A stretch of 64,000 nucleotides of DNA from Cynocephalus volans (taxonomy: Eukaryota; Chordata; Mammalia; Dermoptera; Cynocephalidae), in the NCBI RefSeq assembly GCF_027409185.1, contig NC_084469.1, positions 32,168,293 through 32,232,292 of the forward strand, read 5' to 3'. A program made the translations under genes and the position numbers. Below are positions 34,671 to 46,744 of this stretch, piece by piece. Position 1 is the first letter of the stretch. Every line of letters starts with the position of its first letter. The notes beneath the pieces are model-generated. The model had not been told where the DNA came from. It did no database searches and saw nothing but the letters and a program-made list of their open reading frames with translations.

Positions 34671-36250
34671 CCATTTTGATTTCTTCTTTGACCTATTTGC
34701 TGTTTAGGAATATGTTGTTTAATTTCCATGTATGTGTACAGTTTCTAGTGTCCCTTTTTGCTGTTGGTTTCTAGTTTTATTCCATTGTGGTCAGACAAGG
34801 TAGTTGATATGATTTCAATATTTTTAATTTGGTGAGGCTTGTTTTGTGACCTAACATATGGTGTATTATAGATAATGTTTCATGTGCTCCTGAGAAGAAT
34901 GTGTATTCTGCAGCTGTTGGATGAAATGTTCTATATATGTCTTTTAGGACCAATTGGCCTAGAATAGAGATTAGTTCTGATGTTTCCTGATTAATATTCT
35001 CTTTGCATGATCTGTCCTTTGCTGAAAGTGGAGTGTTAAAGTCCCAACTATTATTTTGTTATAGTCTATTTCTCTCATTGTCTAATAGTAATTGTTTTAT
35101 ATAACTGGGTACTCCAGAATTGGGTGGGTATATATTTAGAACTGCTATATCATCTTGTTGAATTGATCCCTTTACCACTATATAATGACCTACCTTTATC
35201 TTCTTTTACTCTTCTGTGTTGGCTTTGGCAGTACATATACTATTTTGTTAACTCTCCTTGTCTTGAAGTCTGTTTTATCTGATATAAGTATAGCTACTCC
35301 TCCTCTTTTCTGGTTTCCATTTGTATGAAATATGATTTTCATCCCTTCATTTTCAGTCAGTGTGTGTCTTTATAGGTGAAGTGAGTTTCTTGTAAGCAGG
35401 ATATTGTTGGCTCTTGTTTTATAATCCATTCATCCACTCTGTCTTTTAATTGGGGCATTTAATCCATTTACATGTAAAGTTATCATTGATATATTGGGAC
35501 TTGTTACTGCCATTTTGTTCCTTTTTTCTGGTTGTTTTGGTTGGTGCTTTTTTCCTTTTTTTCTGGTCTTATATTCTTTTCTCATTGAGTGGTTTTCTCT
35601 AGCAGTGTATTTTGATTTCTCACTGTTTATTTTTAGTAACTCTCATAAGTTTTTGTGTTATAATAATCATGAGGCTTACAAAAAACATTTTATAGTTACA
35701 ACAGATTATTTTATACTAAAAGCAATGCAACTTTGATATCTAAGAAAAAAGAACGAACCAAAGCCAATCCTACACTTTGTTGTCATTCCCGCCCTCCCTG
35801 CCACATACTTTTTGATATTTTGTTGTTTCAAGTTACATCTTTTAATATTGCCTATTTGTTGTTGTCTTGTTAGGGCTGTCCTTTAGTCTTCATCCTAAGG
35901 ACATAAGTTGTTGATTCACTCCCCTTACAACATTGGAGCATTCTGAGGTTGCATGTGAACTTACTTTACTAATGAGTTATGTATTTTCAAGTGTTTTCTT
36001 GCTGCTCCTTAGCATCAACTTCTTTCAAACGGAAGAATTCCCTTTAGCATTTCTTGTGATGCAGGCCCAGTGTTGGTGAATTCTCACAGCTTTTGTTTGT
36101 CTGGGAAAGACTTTATTTCTCCTTCATATTTGAAGGTTAGTTTTGCTAGATAGAGAATTCTTGGCTGACAGTCTTTTTCCTCTAGCACTCTGAATTTATC
36201 ATCCTATTCTTCTTCGGTCTGTACTGAGAAATCCGCTGAGAAGTTTGGGG
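34671..36250 (-). mobile_element. L1 ORF2 5' part, antisense
   Basis: Text such as ttctagttttattccattgt, ggtcagacaaggtagttgat and ttgaattgatccctttacca is L1 upstream ORF2 (endonuclease to pre-RT) read backwards. It may be the remainder of the L1 at 29,191-33,944 or a separate older copy. The junction with the inverted piece does not decide this. Confidence 0.8.
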
Positions 36251-36539
36251 CTCCATTGAATATTATGTGTTTCTTTTCTGTTGCTGGGCACCTGGAGCCA
36301 GATATCTCACTGTTCCTCTATGGTGTCCTAAAGCAGGGACCATGTTCAAAAAAGACCCCTGTGGGTGCAGACATGGGGAGGAGATGGTCTCTGGCTATTT
36401 GTATTTGTAGTTGATTTTGTGCGGATCTGCCCAGGTGGAAGGAATGATGGGCAGGAAGTATCCCTTCTTTCCTCTCAGAGCACAGCACTTGTGTGACCCC
36501 TGAGGCCTGAGAGGAGCTGAGTCATAAGATCTCTCTATA
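36251..36539. other. Spacer, nothing recognised
   Basis: Higher-GC segment between two L1 blocks. No family is recognised. Confidence 0.4.
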
Positions 36540-38155
36540 GATCCTGCTTACGAGTCTTTCATTGATGTGATATTTGCCAATATTTCTTCCAGCCTGTGGC
36601 TTGTTTTTTCATTCTTTCCACAGGGTCTTTCAAAGAGCACAAGTTCTTCATTTCAATAAAGTCCAATATGTCAGTTTTTTTCTTTTTTGCACTGTGCTTT
36701 TGATGTTTATCTGAGAAATCTTTGTCTAATCTAAATTTACACTGATATCATTCTTTTTTTTCCTCTTTTTTTTTCTTACAAATTTTACAGTTTGGGGTCT
36801 TGTCATAAACATTTTGGTTTATGATAAATTTTGAATGTGTGCATATGATGCCACATATGGATTGAAGTGTTTTCTCATATGTGTTTTTAATTGTTCCCAT
36901 ACCATTTGTTGCTAAGATTGTCTTTTCTATTCTGAATTGAGTTTACCCTTTTGCGAAAATCAATTGAATAGATTGGGTTTATTTCCAGATTCTCTATTCT
37001 GTTCTACTCATCTATGAGTCTACTTTATCACCAATACCACACTGTCTTGATTTCTGGGGTTTTATAATACATCTTGAGTAGGTATTGTAAGCCCTTTCAC
37101 TTGATTATTCTTTTTCAGAGCTCTTTTGGCTATTCTAGGTCACTTCATTGTCACACAGAAACACGTGCCCATGGGCATGCATCACTGGGCAAAACAGATG
37201 TAAATATATGCACATCCTGACCAGGTGAAATGTATCCCAGGAATACAAGGCTTGTTTAATATTAAAAATGAGCCAATGTCTACTTACTGATATTGTCTTG
37301 TAAAAAAATAAAATAAAATAAATTTTAAAATAAACCAAGTTTATTAAAAGACAAAAAACTCATCCTTATTTCAGTCGATTTGAAGAAAGCATTAGACAAA
37401 ATTCAACAACCTTATACAAAATTCTAGCCAGGTAGGAATGGACGGAATTTTCTTCAAACTGATAAAAGTACAAAAAAACTATACTTGATATTTAGTGAAT
37501 ATTATATTAAATGGTGAAAGAGTCAATGCTTTCTTTCAAGATGAGAAACAAAATAAAAATGTTGGCTCTCACCTCTTCTATCCAGCATCATACTAGAGAG
37601 TCCAGCGGAGCAAAGGCCTTCAACTTGTGGCATAGGACCAGATTTCCATCTGTATTGGTATTCTCCTGCTTGAAAAACATTCTGTAACATTACTCATCCT
37701 GCATCTCTTGGTGTTTTCTTTCACCTTTTGGATATCTGACAACCTCTTTATTTTGTTTACTTATTGGAAAATATTTTGACTGTATAAAGAATTCTAAATT
37801 GACTTTTTCCCCCAAGACTTTAATGAATTTTCTATACTGGCACACAACTTGCATCTTCCCGGTAAGAAATCTGCTTCGTCCCTACCTTCGCTTCTCTGTG
37901 CATATGTGTAATTTTCATCTCTGGCTGCTAGTAGGAGGACTCAGTTTGCTGGGCCTAGACATGTATTTATAAAGATGTAGTAACTGCACTGAGTGTGGTG
38001 TTGTCCAAGGGTAGACTAACAGACCAATGGAACAGAACAGTGAGCCCAGAGACAGGCCCACACAAATCCAAAGATGACTTATAACCAAGGTGCAGAGCAA
38101 CGAGGGACCATATTTGTTATAAATGTGCTGGGACCATTGGAATAACCACCAGCTA
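36540..38155. mobile_element. Patchwork of old L1 fragments, both orientations
   Basis: Antisense L1 at 36,540-37,130 and about 37,640-37,930. Sense L1 at 37,195-37,600 (RT region, caacaaccttatacaaaatt) and 37,990-38,150 (gaccaatggaacagaacagt). Each is short and decayed, suggesting repeated nesting or rearrangement. Confidence 0.7.
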
Positions 38156-38159
38156 AGTT

Positions 38160-38330
38160 GGTCAAATGGCCTTTTGGCTTAGGCTGAAGCAGGGTAATAA
38201 TGTAACCTACTTCATAGGCTTGTTAAAATTACCCAGCTTAATACTCACAAAGTGATCAGAGCAGTATTGACAGATAGGAAATCCTCCATAAACATTTGCT
38301 ACTGTTATTGTGGTTAAGGCCATTTTTCCT
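38160..38330 (+). repeat. MIR 3' half
   Basis: Contains aacctacttcataggcttgt and agcagtattgacagatagga, then aacatttgctactgttatt, the 3' half of a MIR. Confidence 0.7.
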
Positions 38331-38769
38331 CTCACTTTGCATGCAGAGCCTTATCACTGCGCAGACTCATGCACTCCCTGGTGGCACAGGAGGCTAACAG
38401 GGTGTGATGGTTCCTCCTGGGAACAGCTACACTCAGGGGGGAGCAGGTCAGTGCTGACTACCTGCTGATCCCTCTCCAGGCTGGTGCAGGCTACAGTCCT
38501 GCTCCACTGGAGGGGGAAGGGCTGATGGTTGAGAATGATCTATTTAGAAAGCCCACCCAGATTCAGAGAGCAATTTGCTTACTCTGAGAGCACACATGGG
38601 TGATGAAGCATCAGAAGAGCATGTTTACCCTGCACTTTAGAACATCCAGCATGTTTGCCTGATATGGTTTCCCTGAAGCTTCACAGCCTGTGCTGTGGGA
38701 AGTCCCTGCATTTTGCAGAGGAATGGAGCTGCCATGGATACCATGGTCTCCAGCTCCAAGGCTGGAGTC
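38331..38769. other. 3' flank of the MRGPR-like pseudogene, nothing recognised
   Basis: GC-balanced single-copy-looking DNA. The parent receptor's 3' UTR would lie here. Confidence 0.4.
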
Positions 38770-38839
38770 TCCCTAGAATTGCATGCTAAGGATCCCTCCT
38801 TCCTTCCTTCCACTCCTCCATCTCATTCATCAGGGCTCT

Positions 38840-38856
38840 CTGGAGAACAATCTTTA
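38840..38856 (+). repeat. Left target duplication of SINE 1
   Basis: The 17-bp word ctggagaacaatcttta is repeated exactly at 39043-39059. It was originally part of the C-terminal codons of the MRGPR-like pseudogene. Confidence 0.95.
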
Positions 38857-39042
38857 TTTTTTAAAAATTTTTTATTTATTTACTTTTTCGTGTGACCCGT
38901 AGGGGATCGCCACCCTCAACATGGTGTCGTCTGCACCACGCTCAGCCAGTGAGTGCACCAGCCATCCACATAGAGGATCCGAACCCGTGGCCTCGGCGCT
39001 ACCAGCGCCGCACTCTCCCGAGTGAGCCATGGGGTCGGCCCC
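38857..39042 (-). mobile_element. Dimeric tRNA-Ile-like SINE (CYN-like), copy 1
   Basis: On the minus strand: a first tRNA-like monomer with an A-box-like tggctcactcgggagagtg and B-box-like gggttcggatcc, then a second monomer (ctcactggctgagcgtggtg ... ggtggcgatcccc), then an A-rich tail. Flanked by a perfect 17-bp duplication. Resembles the CYN SINEs of colugos, or Rhin-type bat SINEs as an alternative. Confidence 0.9.
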
Positions 39043-39870
39043 CTGGAGAACAATCTTTAGAAACTCCCTGTGCCTCTTCTGGGGGAAGGCAGCCAAGTAG
39101 TAGCCAGCAGGGTGAGCCACACTGACCACGCTGCACAGCAGCAACAGGAGGTCAAAGACAAGGGTCAGAAGGTCTTGTTCTGGCAGGCCCACAGTGACAA
39201 CCAAGGGCAGGCCCCAAAGGAGGAAGGCGATGGCCACGATGCTGATGGTGCAGTAGATCTTGGTGAGTGAACATCACTCAGAGTGGTACAGGCCCCACAC
39301 AGTCAGTGTCAGGGTGGACAAGCACATCTCCAAGCCAATGAGCATATGAAACATCTCAAAGCCTTCAGGAAATGGATCCCACACCAAGCCCTTCTCCCAG
39401 CAGTCACAGACCTCATTTACCATGTGAAAATAAAGGGCCAGGAAAAGCTTAGCATGCTCACCATGCAGAGGTGTGCTTCAGGCGGCAGCACCAGGTGGGT
39501 AGAGGATGCTCAGAGAGCTCTTGGTGTTCATGGTTGCCAGGAGTCAGATACCCACCAAGTCAGAGAAGCAGAAGATGTCCTCCAGGACAGGGCCATGTGC
39601 AATGTCACCTCTAGGTGCAGCACAGGGAGGTTCTCCAACAGGATCCCAGCTATGCAGGAGAGGTGAGAATAGCAGCAGCAGCCACGTTAAGGGCTTGGGC
39701 CACATAGGGGTTGCTCTGGATATGGAAGCAGAGAAGCCAGCAGACAGTGCCATTGCCCCATAGAATGTCATGGCTCTATATGGGGAGGATGACGTGCTTG
39801 TCCCCTGACCAATTTCTACCTGTATCATTCAGTTTTATGTGTCGTGGCATCTCAGTCTCATTGTCTGAAT

Positions 39871-40535
39871 CCAGCTTCCAGGAGAGGGTTGGGGAAGCAG
39901 GGCCATGGCCGACTGGCTTTGCTGCTTGGGCACACCCTGTGAAAACAAAGACTTGGCAAGTGACCAGGTTTGGGAAGGAGAGTCAGGATTGCCTTCTATC
40001 CTCAGAAGTCCTGCTGGGGCTCAGGGACTGGTAGGATCCTATGAGCAGAGTCAAGAAGAGGCATGAGCATTCTGTGGAGATCCCTTACTGCCTTCCCAGA
40101 CCCTCAGCTGCTGTAGGCCCTTTCCCCAAGTGTCCCTCACCTGTGCCCTACCACGATCAGGTATCCCTGATGCTTCATGCTGTTCCCAAGGCAGGGTGTT
40201 TATCTGTGCATGCAGATCTCTATGTGGCTGCAAGAAAAGTTGCATTTCTTTACCTTCTGTAACATGGAGTGGTCCCCAACCTCTCCCATAGATGCAGACA
40301 GTTTTCATGATGTGGTTTCAGATGTTAATTTCATATAAATAATTAATTATGTTCGTACATTCTGAATATGGTTCCATAAAAAAATTAACTTTAGAGACTC
40401 AATATTCATTAGGTAACACAGTCAAAAATAGAGTAATAAGTTAGGAGAAAGTAAACTGAGGCATCAGGGAGGAAACAATGAAGATAAGACTAGAAACCAG
40501 TAGAAAAACAAAATCATGTTTGTTTTCTACCTCGG
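39871..40535. other. Flank upstream of MRGPR-like pseudogene, nothing recognised
   Basis: Open frames near 40,041-40,308 show no recognisable family. No repeat is identified. Confidence 0.4.
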
Positions 40536-40645
40536 AGAGTAAACACCTTGATGACAGGGCCTGTGTCTAATTCATTTTTTGTGTCTCTCACAACACCTAG
40601 CTTATTGTTTGACACATAGTAAGAACTTGGTGTTTTCAGAAAATG
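40536..40645 (+). repeat. L2 3' end fragment
   Basis: Contains ccttgatgacagggcctgtg and caacacctagcttattgttt, then gacacatagtaagaacttgg, the usual L2 3' pattern. Confidence 0.75.
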
Positions 40646-40659
40646 AAAATAAATGACCA

Positions 40660-41179
40660 AATGATCCATCAATTCCACTCCTGGATATATGTACACAAGC
40701 AAAGAAATATCTGCACTCCTATGTCCATTGCAGAATTGTTCTCAATGACAAAGATATAGAAATAACTCTAATGTCCATCATTTGAATATTAAGAAAAAGC
40801 AGTATACACATACAATTTAATATTATTCAGCTTTTTAAAAAAAGGAAACCTTAGTATCATTTGAGATAATGTGGGTGAATTCGGAAGACATTATGCTAAG
40901 TAAAATAAGTCAGTCACAAAAAAACAAATACTGCATGATTCTACTTATATGAGATATTTTATATGCACTTGTTTGAGATAGTCAAACTTATGGGAGCGGA
41001 AAATAGAGTTGGGATAGGGTGAGCGGGAAATGGAGAGTTGCTATTCAATGAATATAAAGTTACAGTCACACAAGATGAATAAGTTCTAGAAATCTGCTCT
41101 ACACCATAGTGCTTGTAGTTAACATTACAGTGCTTTACACTTAAATATTTAATAGCGTAGATCTCAGGTTAAGAGTTGG

Positions 41180-41225
<46 letters not shown>

Positions 41226-41390
41226 CAAAAGCAAAGGGATACAAGGAATCTTCTGTAGGTAATAGATATGGTTATAACTTGGAGGGTGGTGATGGAATTG
41301 TGTGTATGCATATGTCCAAACTTATCAAATTGTATTCATTAAATATGTGGGTTTTTTGTATACCAATTATACCTTAGTAAAGCAGAAAGA
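40660..41390 (+). mobile_element. L1 3' end, sense
   Basis: ORF2 tail (atccatcaattccactcctg, cattatgctaagtaaaataa) and 3' UTR (atggagagttgctattcaat, cttataccaattatacctt-like end). It contains a CA microsatellite. Confidence 0.85.
41181..41223. repeat. (CA)n microsatellite
   Basis: An uninterrupted CA dinucleotide run of about 43 bp inside the L1 3' UTR. Confidence 0.97.
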
Positions 41391-41619
41391 AAAAAAAAAG
41401 ACCGAGTTGAGTTTCATTAAAACTAAACTACTGCACATGGCTTTCAAAGTACAAAGTAATTTCACTGACATCAAAGTCCTACCCACCTAGTGACACTAAC
41501 TTTATCTCTTACTATTTTTTAAGAAAAATGCATTATTTGCCTCAGAAAAGCCTTAATATCTCACAAACACCCTGCTTTGTCTCATGTTCTATTCATATTC
41601 ATTCTACTCCCCTCATCTA
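41391..41619. other. Spacer, nothing recognised
   Basis: AT-rich, with no feature identified. Confidence 0.4.
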
Positions 41620-41890
41620 GAAGCACCATTTTTATTTATAGTTGATATCACGTTTTTTCACATAACCTTCCCTGACTTCTAAAGCACATAATGAATGCTT
41701 CTATGGACTGTCTCTCAAATTCTGGCTCATTTGCACACTGTAATGCATTGCTTACTCTTTTATGAGACGTTTTAGTGTGGCTTTCTAACTGATGTCCACG
41801 AAGGCAGGGACCATAACTGGCTCATACAACTTTCTACATCCCTTCAATACAAATCTCATTTTAGTTGCTTAAGAGAAATTATTTGATTGA
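41620..41890 (+). repeat. L2-like 3' fragment
   Basis: Text cataaccttccctgacttct, tctctcaaattctggctcat and ccacgaaggcagggaccata is characteristic of L2. Confidence 0.75.
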
Positions 41891-41906
41891 ATAATTGTAT
41901 GATTTC

Positions 41907-42326
41907 TCTATTAGTCCATTTCTATTGCTTATAACAAACATACCTGGAACTGGGTGATTTATAAAGAAAACAAAATTTATTGCTTACAGTTTCTGAGGCT
42001 GGGAGGTCCAACGTCCAGGGAACACATCTGATGAGGGTCTTGGTGGTGGCAACAGTGACAGCAGAGTACCACATTGTGAAAATGCTGGAGCGGAGAGAGA
42101 GACTAACCTCCTCATTCAGTCTCCTTTTAAAGCCCTCTGACCACGCCCCTGACCATGCCCCTGACCATCATTATTAATCCATTCGCTACAGCACGGTCCG
42201 GTCCTACCATCTAATCACCTCTTCAAGGCCCAACCCCTGAACTACCATAATAGGAATTCCCACCCTCAACAGTGACAGTGGGGATTAAGCCTCAATGAGA
42301 TTGGGGGGGACATCCAATCTACAGCA
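41907..42326 (-). mobile_element. MST-like MaLR solo LTR
   Basis: Same LTR family as those at 21,525 and 30,730. The minus strand begins TGCTGTAGATTGG and ends in a GGACTAATA-like end. The 5-bp duplication atttc flanks it (41902-41906 and 42327-42331). A short internal duplication gaccatgcccct/gaccacgcccct lies near 42,140. Confidence 0.88.
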
Positions 42327-42331
42327 ATTTC

Positions 42332-42884
42332 TATAGGTAGAGAAGCTTAAAGTGACATAATCAGAGATAAAGAATAATTTTATAGCAAGAGTTCCCCGTA
42401 TTCATATTGTAATGTATATTTCAATGAATGAATGCAACGCTTTTCAGAGCTCTAGTTACTGTCATCAACTTGAGTTCTTTTTAGAGAGATAGATGATAGA
42501 GAGATAGAGAGCAAATGTCTTGGATTAAAATTAGCAAGATGAGTGTAATGAAGGAATGTCTGCAGAAAAAGTATGAGAGCCATTGTGTGAGCAACAAACT
42601 GCTGTCAGCTTCATTCCCTGAGCTGAGGTTATTTACTTGTTAGCTTCCTATCATGCTTGAGGTACTGGGAAGTGGTGGTGGTTTTCAGGCAATGTTCAGA
42701 TGCAAAGAATTGAAATCAAGTGATGGAAGAACTGAAAGAGTAGTTTAATTTAAAAGGGGGGAGAGAGACTAGAGTCTGAAACATAGGAAGGAGGGATTAT
42801 AGAAAGATATAAAGGTATGGAGGCAAAAAATGCATAGAAATTTTTTAGAATTTCTTTTGTAGAAAGCAGGCAGGATTTTGGCCC
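42332..42884. other. Intergenic DNA, nothing recognised
   Basis: Contains a short GATA/AGAT-rich run at 42,483-42,512. No gene is seen. Confidence 0.4.
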
Positions 42885-43990
42885 TTAAATAAGCTTTTCA
42901 TTTTAGAATTATTTGACATTTACAGAAAAATTGCAAGAATATTACTGAGATTTCCCATGTACCTTACACCCAGGTTTTCCTATTGTTACCATTATAATGG
43001 TACATTTGTCACAACCAATACTGATGCATTATTATCTAAAGTCCATACTTTATTTTAATTTTCTTAGTTTTTACCTTATGTCCCTTTTCTGTTCTTGGAT
43101 TGCATCCTGGATGTAACATTAGAGTTCGTTTTCATGCTTTCTTAGGCTCTTCTATACTGGCACAATGTCTCAGATTTTTCTTGTTTGTGATGATTTTGAC
43201 AGTTTTGAGGACACTTATGAGGTGTGTTGTTGAATGTCCCTCAACTTGGATCTCCCTGATGTGTTTAATCATAGTTAGATGAAGGTTATATAAGCAAAGT
43301 GCCATTCTCCTCACGTCATATCAAGGGGCACTGTGTGCAGCCCACACTTAAGTGGTGAGTGATCGTGCCCCACTTACTTGAGAGAAGAGTGTCTTCATAA
43401 ATTATTTGGAATTCTTTTGGGTTGAAGAATTGTTGCTTCTCCTCTATTTGTTTGCTTGTTTATTCATTTGTTTATTTATTCCTTCATTTAAGTCAGTGTG
43501 GACACTTGGATTTTTATTTTATGTTTCGATTTGTATTCCAATACTAGTGTATTTATTTTTCTGCTCAATTTATTCCAGAGTTGGCCATTGGAAGCCCTTT
43601 CGTTTGGCTTCTGTGTCCCTTTGACGTACTCCCATTAGATTGTTTTAACACAGCCTTGCTGTCTTGCACTAAAAGGTGCTCCAAACATCTTGTATATTTT
43701 TTGCCCAGTTTAAGATTAGCCATTTCTCCAAAAAGCTTTGGTTTTCTAAATTGAAGAATATTATTAGAAACCCATCACACCCCTGGGAGCTGGGTGTGCT
43801 CACTGCTAGCTGGGTGTTGTTGCTTCTGGTTCTCTCAGCAGACTGAACTAGTAAATATACATGTATATACTAACCCACTTACACAAACATATCCGTAATA
43901 ATATATCTATAATTATATATACTCATGTATGTGTGTGTCTATAAAGAGCTAAACATCCATTCATATTGATGTTTCCTACTCTCAGTACCA
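42885..43990 (-). mobile_element. Old L1M-type 3' UTR, antisense
   Basis: Text gacatttacagaaaaattgc, tttcccatgtaccttacacc and ttgaatgtccctcaacttgg is an old L1M/L1ME 3' region. The part beyond about 43,640 is weaker. Confidence 0.7.
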
Positions 43991-45537
43991 TATGGTTCAC
44001 TCTAGAAATGCCTCTTTGCTTATTAGCTATGACCTTCCACTTCAAGAAACCTGGCTGCCATTATCCAATACCCATTTATTTATTTGTTCCTTTCTAGTAT
44101 ACAATTACGGTGGTTTCAGAATTGTCAACCTGCACTCCCACAGGAAACAACATTATCAACCACTTTATCAATCAGACTGCAGAGTTTATGCACAGCTCAT
44201 TTTGGCTTTAATCCTGCAATCTCCACTCACTTCCAAAGTTACTTAGGTAAACATGCCCACCACCTCCTTCACTGAGGTGATGCCACAAAGTGTCTTAAAA
44301 ACTATAAAAAGCACATTAAAGAGCAACTTTTACCAATAATTACATATAATCAAATATTTTTCCAAGCCTTAAATACATTGAAAAGATTAAAATTATGTCT
44401 TTAAATATTTCAGAAATTATCCTCAGCCAGGAAGTTCTTGTCATGAATACCTCCTAGAACCCTGTCTGCTAGGCTTCAATTTCTAGCCCTAACCTAGTGA
44501 GTGCTATTATTTCAACACTGAGAGAGACTATTATACACAAGGGACCTAACAGGAGTGTCATGCAGAGGATGAAAAAAACAATTTTTAATTGCTCTTACAT
44601 CCCAATAGCTCATCCCATGAAAGGAAATCTTGAGGGAGCTTTCAGCTATGCTTGAGATGACACCTCTTATATATCAAAACCCTAGAAAAAAATAGTGTCA
44701 CTTTGGCAAGTGCCTTGGATGTCATTATGAGGAAGACACAAGAGGGACTCATGGCTTTTGATTCATTATATCCATGTGAGCTACTCAGAAACTGATCTGC
44801 ATTCTTACGCCCTAAGTAAAAGAGAGCCCGGGAGTCTCTACTTTGCACTGTGACCAGCAACATCAGAGCTATTTTTCTTAGAGGGCACTGGGTGTAAAAC
44901 AGACGTGTTACCCAGACCAAGGTTTCCAAGTAGAAAAAGGGAGAGTATCTGAGTTCCATCCATCTTAGAACCTTCCGATCTCAGAATGTTGAAGGACTTT
45001 AATGAAGTCTAGCCTCTTCAAAACAATGTAGGAATTTCCTAAAGCTATCTGAAAATGGCTACTCATCTTTTGCTGTAACACATTTGAAGACAGAAAATTA
45101 CCTTATTCATAATTCAACCCATACTACCTTCAGGCATGTTTACTGCTTAGAGGGATTTTGATGTAAAGACAAAAGGCATTGCATTGTCTGTGGCTCTGCC
45201 ATCTGAAGTCAAGTAAAATAAATCCAGTCTTAATCTGTGTTACTAGTCATGTAGATACTAGGTGTAAATTGTTTTGATCTAAATCTTTCATTTTCCTATA
45301 TAATTATAATATATAAATAAACCACCATCATAAAATCTAGTTCGCCACAATTAAGCACAATTCAGCAGATGCAGTTAATTTTGTGTGGCCATCGCTTTCT
45401 TCTTTTTGGTTACTATGTTCCTTTTAATGAATCCTTTGGAACTCATTGGCATTCTTAGCTGTTGGTTTCTGGATCCAGACATTTTTACCATGAAGAGCTG
45501 TTAGGCCAATGTTTCTCCATTTTGAACATCGTGCAGA
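43991..45537. other. Intergenic DNA, nothing recognised
   Basis: AT-rich. A 105-codon open stretch at 44,959-44,642 (minus) shows no family resemblance. No RNA gene or clear repeat is seen. Confidence 0.4.
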
Positions 45538-45790
45538 CCTAACTTATTTCCATGTATCCCTCCAGACTCAGGTTTCTCTTAAAAGCTTTCACTGGCCCCC
45601 ATTCTGGGCTAGCACCATATTTATTGTGTTCCTATAGGACCTGTGCAGTCAAAACATTTATCACATTGTCTACTCTGCCTCTCCACCCGCTTCTGGATTG
45701 TACCATTCTGAAAAGCAGGGATTCTATCTTATTGGTCCTTCTATCCTGAACACACACAGCAAAGATTTTGCTTGTCACTGTTAAATCCTT
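45538..45790 (+). repeat. L2 3' fragment
   Basis: Pattern caggtttctcttaaaagctt, atcacattgtctactctgcc and gaaaagcagggattctatct fits L2 in sense orientation. Confidence 0.8.
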
Positions 45791-45997
45791 CTTGTTAATA
45801 TCAGTCCATATTAACAGCCTAAATACATCTTCTTGAATCGCATTCATCATACAACAATCTATGTTAATGTAATCTATAAATTTCATAATAATTTCTTGCA
45901 TGACATCATCCAAGCTATTAATAGAATTTTTTCAAGATAAGATTAAATATAAAGGCCTATAAAATAATAACTCAAGATTTCTAACTTTATGATTAGT

Positions 45998-46009
45998 CTT
46001 TAGATGCTC
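45998..46009 (+). repeat. Left target duplication of SINE 2
   Basis: The 12-bp word ctttagatgctc is repeated at 46183-46194. Confidence 0.85.
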
Positions 46010-46182
46010 TTTTTTTTTTTTTTTAATTAAAAGATGACCGGTAAGGGGATCTTAACCCTTGACTTGGTGTTGTCAGCACCACACTCAGCCAGTGAGCAAA
46101 CCGGCCATTCTTATATGGGATCCGAACCCGTGGCCTTGGTGTTATCAGCACCGCATTCTCCCGAGTGAGCCACGGGCTGGCC
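46010..46182 (-). mobile_element. Dimeric tRNA-Ile-like SINE (CYN-like), copy 2
   Basis: Same dimer as at 38,857. Poly(T) on the plus strand is followed by agatgaccggtaaggggatc, gtcagcaccacactcagcca and gggatccgaacccgtggcct, ending gccacgggctggccc. Better preserved than copy 1 in its second monomer. Flanked by a 12-bp duplication. Confidence 0.92.
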
Positions 46183-46439
46183 CTTTAGATGCTCCTTGAA
46201 TTCACATAACTATGAGATATTTTTCTGTATTTTCACCTATGACACACAACTGTACCATGTTCCTAAGGTTTTTACAAGAGATTAAGAATATAGTTTACTA
46301 AAATCAATATAATCTAGGTCTATTCCATTCTTTTACTCTGTTAATCTAGTAAAACTCTAATGAAACAAAAATTCTTGGCATACATTAACAATCTTACCGA
46401 CTCTGAATCATTATCTCCTTCTTTTATAAGGACTCAAAA

Positions 46440-46740
46440 TATTTTTTTCCTAAAGGAAATCTTGTCATTTGCAACAACACGGATGAACTGGGAGGACATT
46501 ATGCTAAGTGAAATACGCCAGTCACAGAAGGACAATAACTGCACAATTCCACTGATAGGAGGTATCTATGATAGTCAAACTCATAGAAGCAGAGAATACA
46601 ATAATGGTTGTCGGGGTGAGGCAGGGGAAACGGGATTTGTTTAGCAGGTATAAAGTTTCAGTTGTACAAGATGAGTAAGTTCTAAACATGTTCTGTACAA
46701 TATTGTGCCTATAGTTAACCATAGATATTGTGCACTTTAA
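46440..46740 (+). mobile_element. L1 3' end fragment, sense
   Basis: Text cattatgctaagtgaaatac, tgatagtcaaactcatagaa and ctgtacaatattgtgcctat is the L1 ORF2 tail and 3' UTR. It adjoins another L1 directly. Confidence 0.85.
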
Positions 46741-46744
46741 CAAA

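Larger units (their letters stand above)
38770..39870 (-). pseudogene. Mas-related GPCR (MRGPR-like) pseudogene, split by a SINE
   Basis: Reading the minus strand in shifting frames gives a recognisable MRGPR. There is a short N-terminus with an N-D-T/N-W-S context (about 39,830), helix 1 GNGTVCWLL then FHIQSNPY (about 39,765-39,700), and helix 3 FCFSDLVGI-stop-LLATMNTKSSLSILYP (about 39,575-39,510). Helix 5 is FHMLIGLEMCLSTLTLTVWG (about 39,345-39,290), helix 6 AFLLWGLPLVVTVG, and helix 7 with CSVVSVAHPAGYY ending HREFLKIVLQRAL (39,240-39,050 continuing at 38,839). These fit the family pattern of NxxxWF-poor, DRY-poor Mas-like receptors of sensory neurons and mast cells. Several stops and frameshifts and a short helix 1-3 interval make it non-functional. 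Which MRGPR member it is cannot be settled here. Confidence 0.65.
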
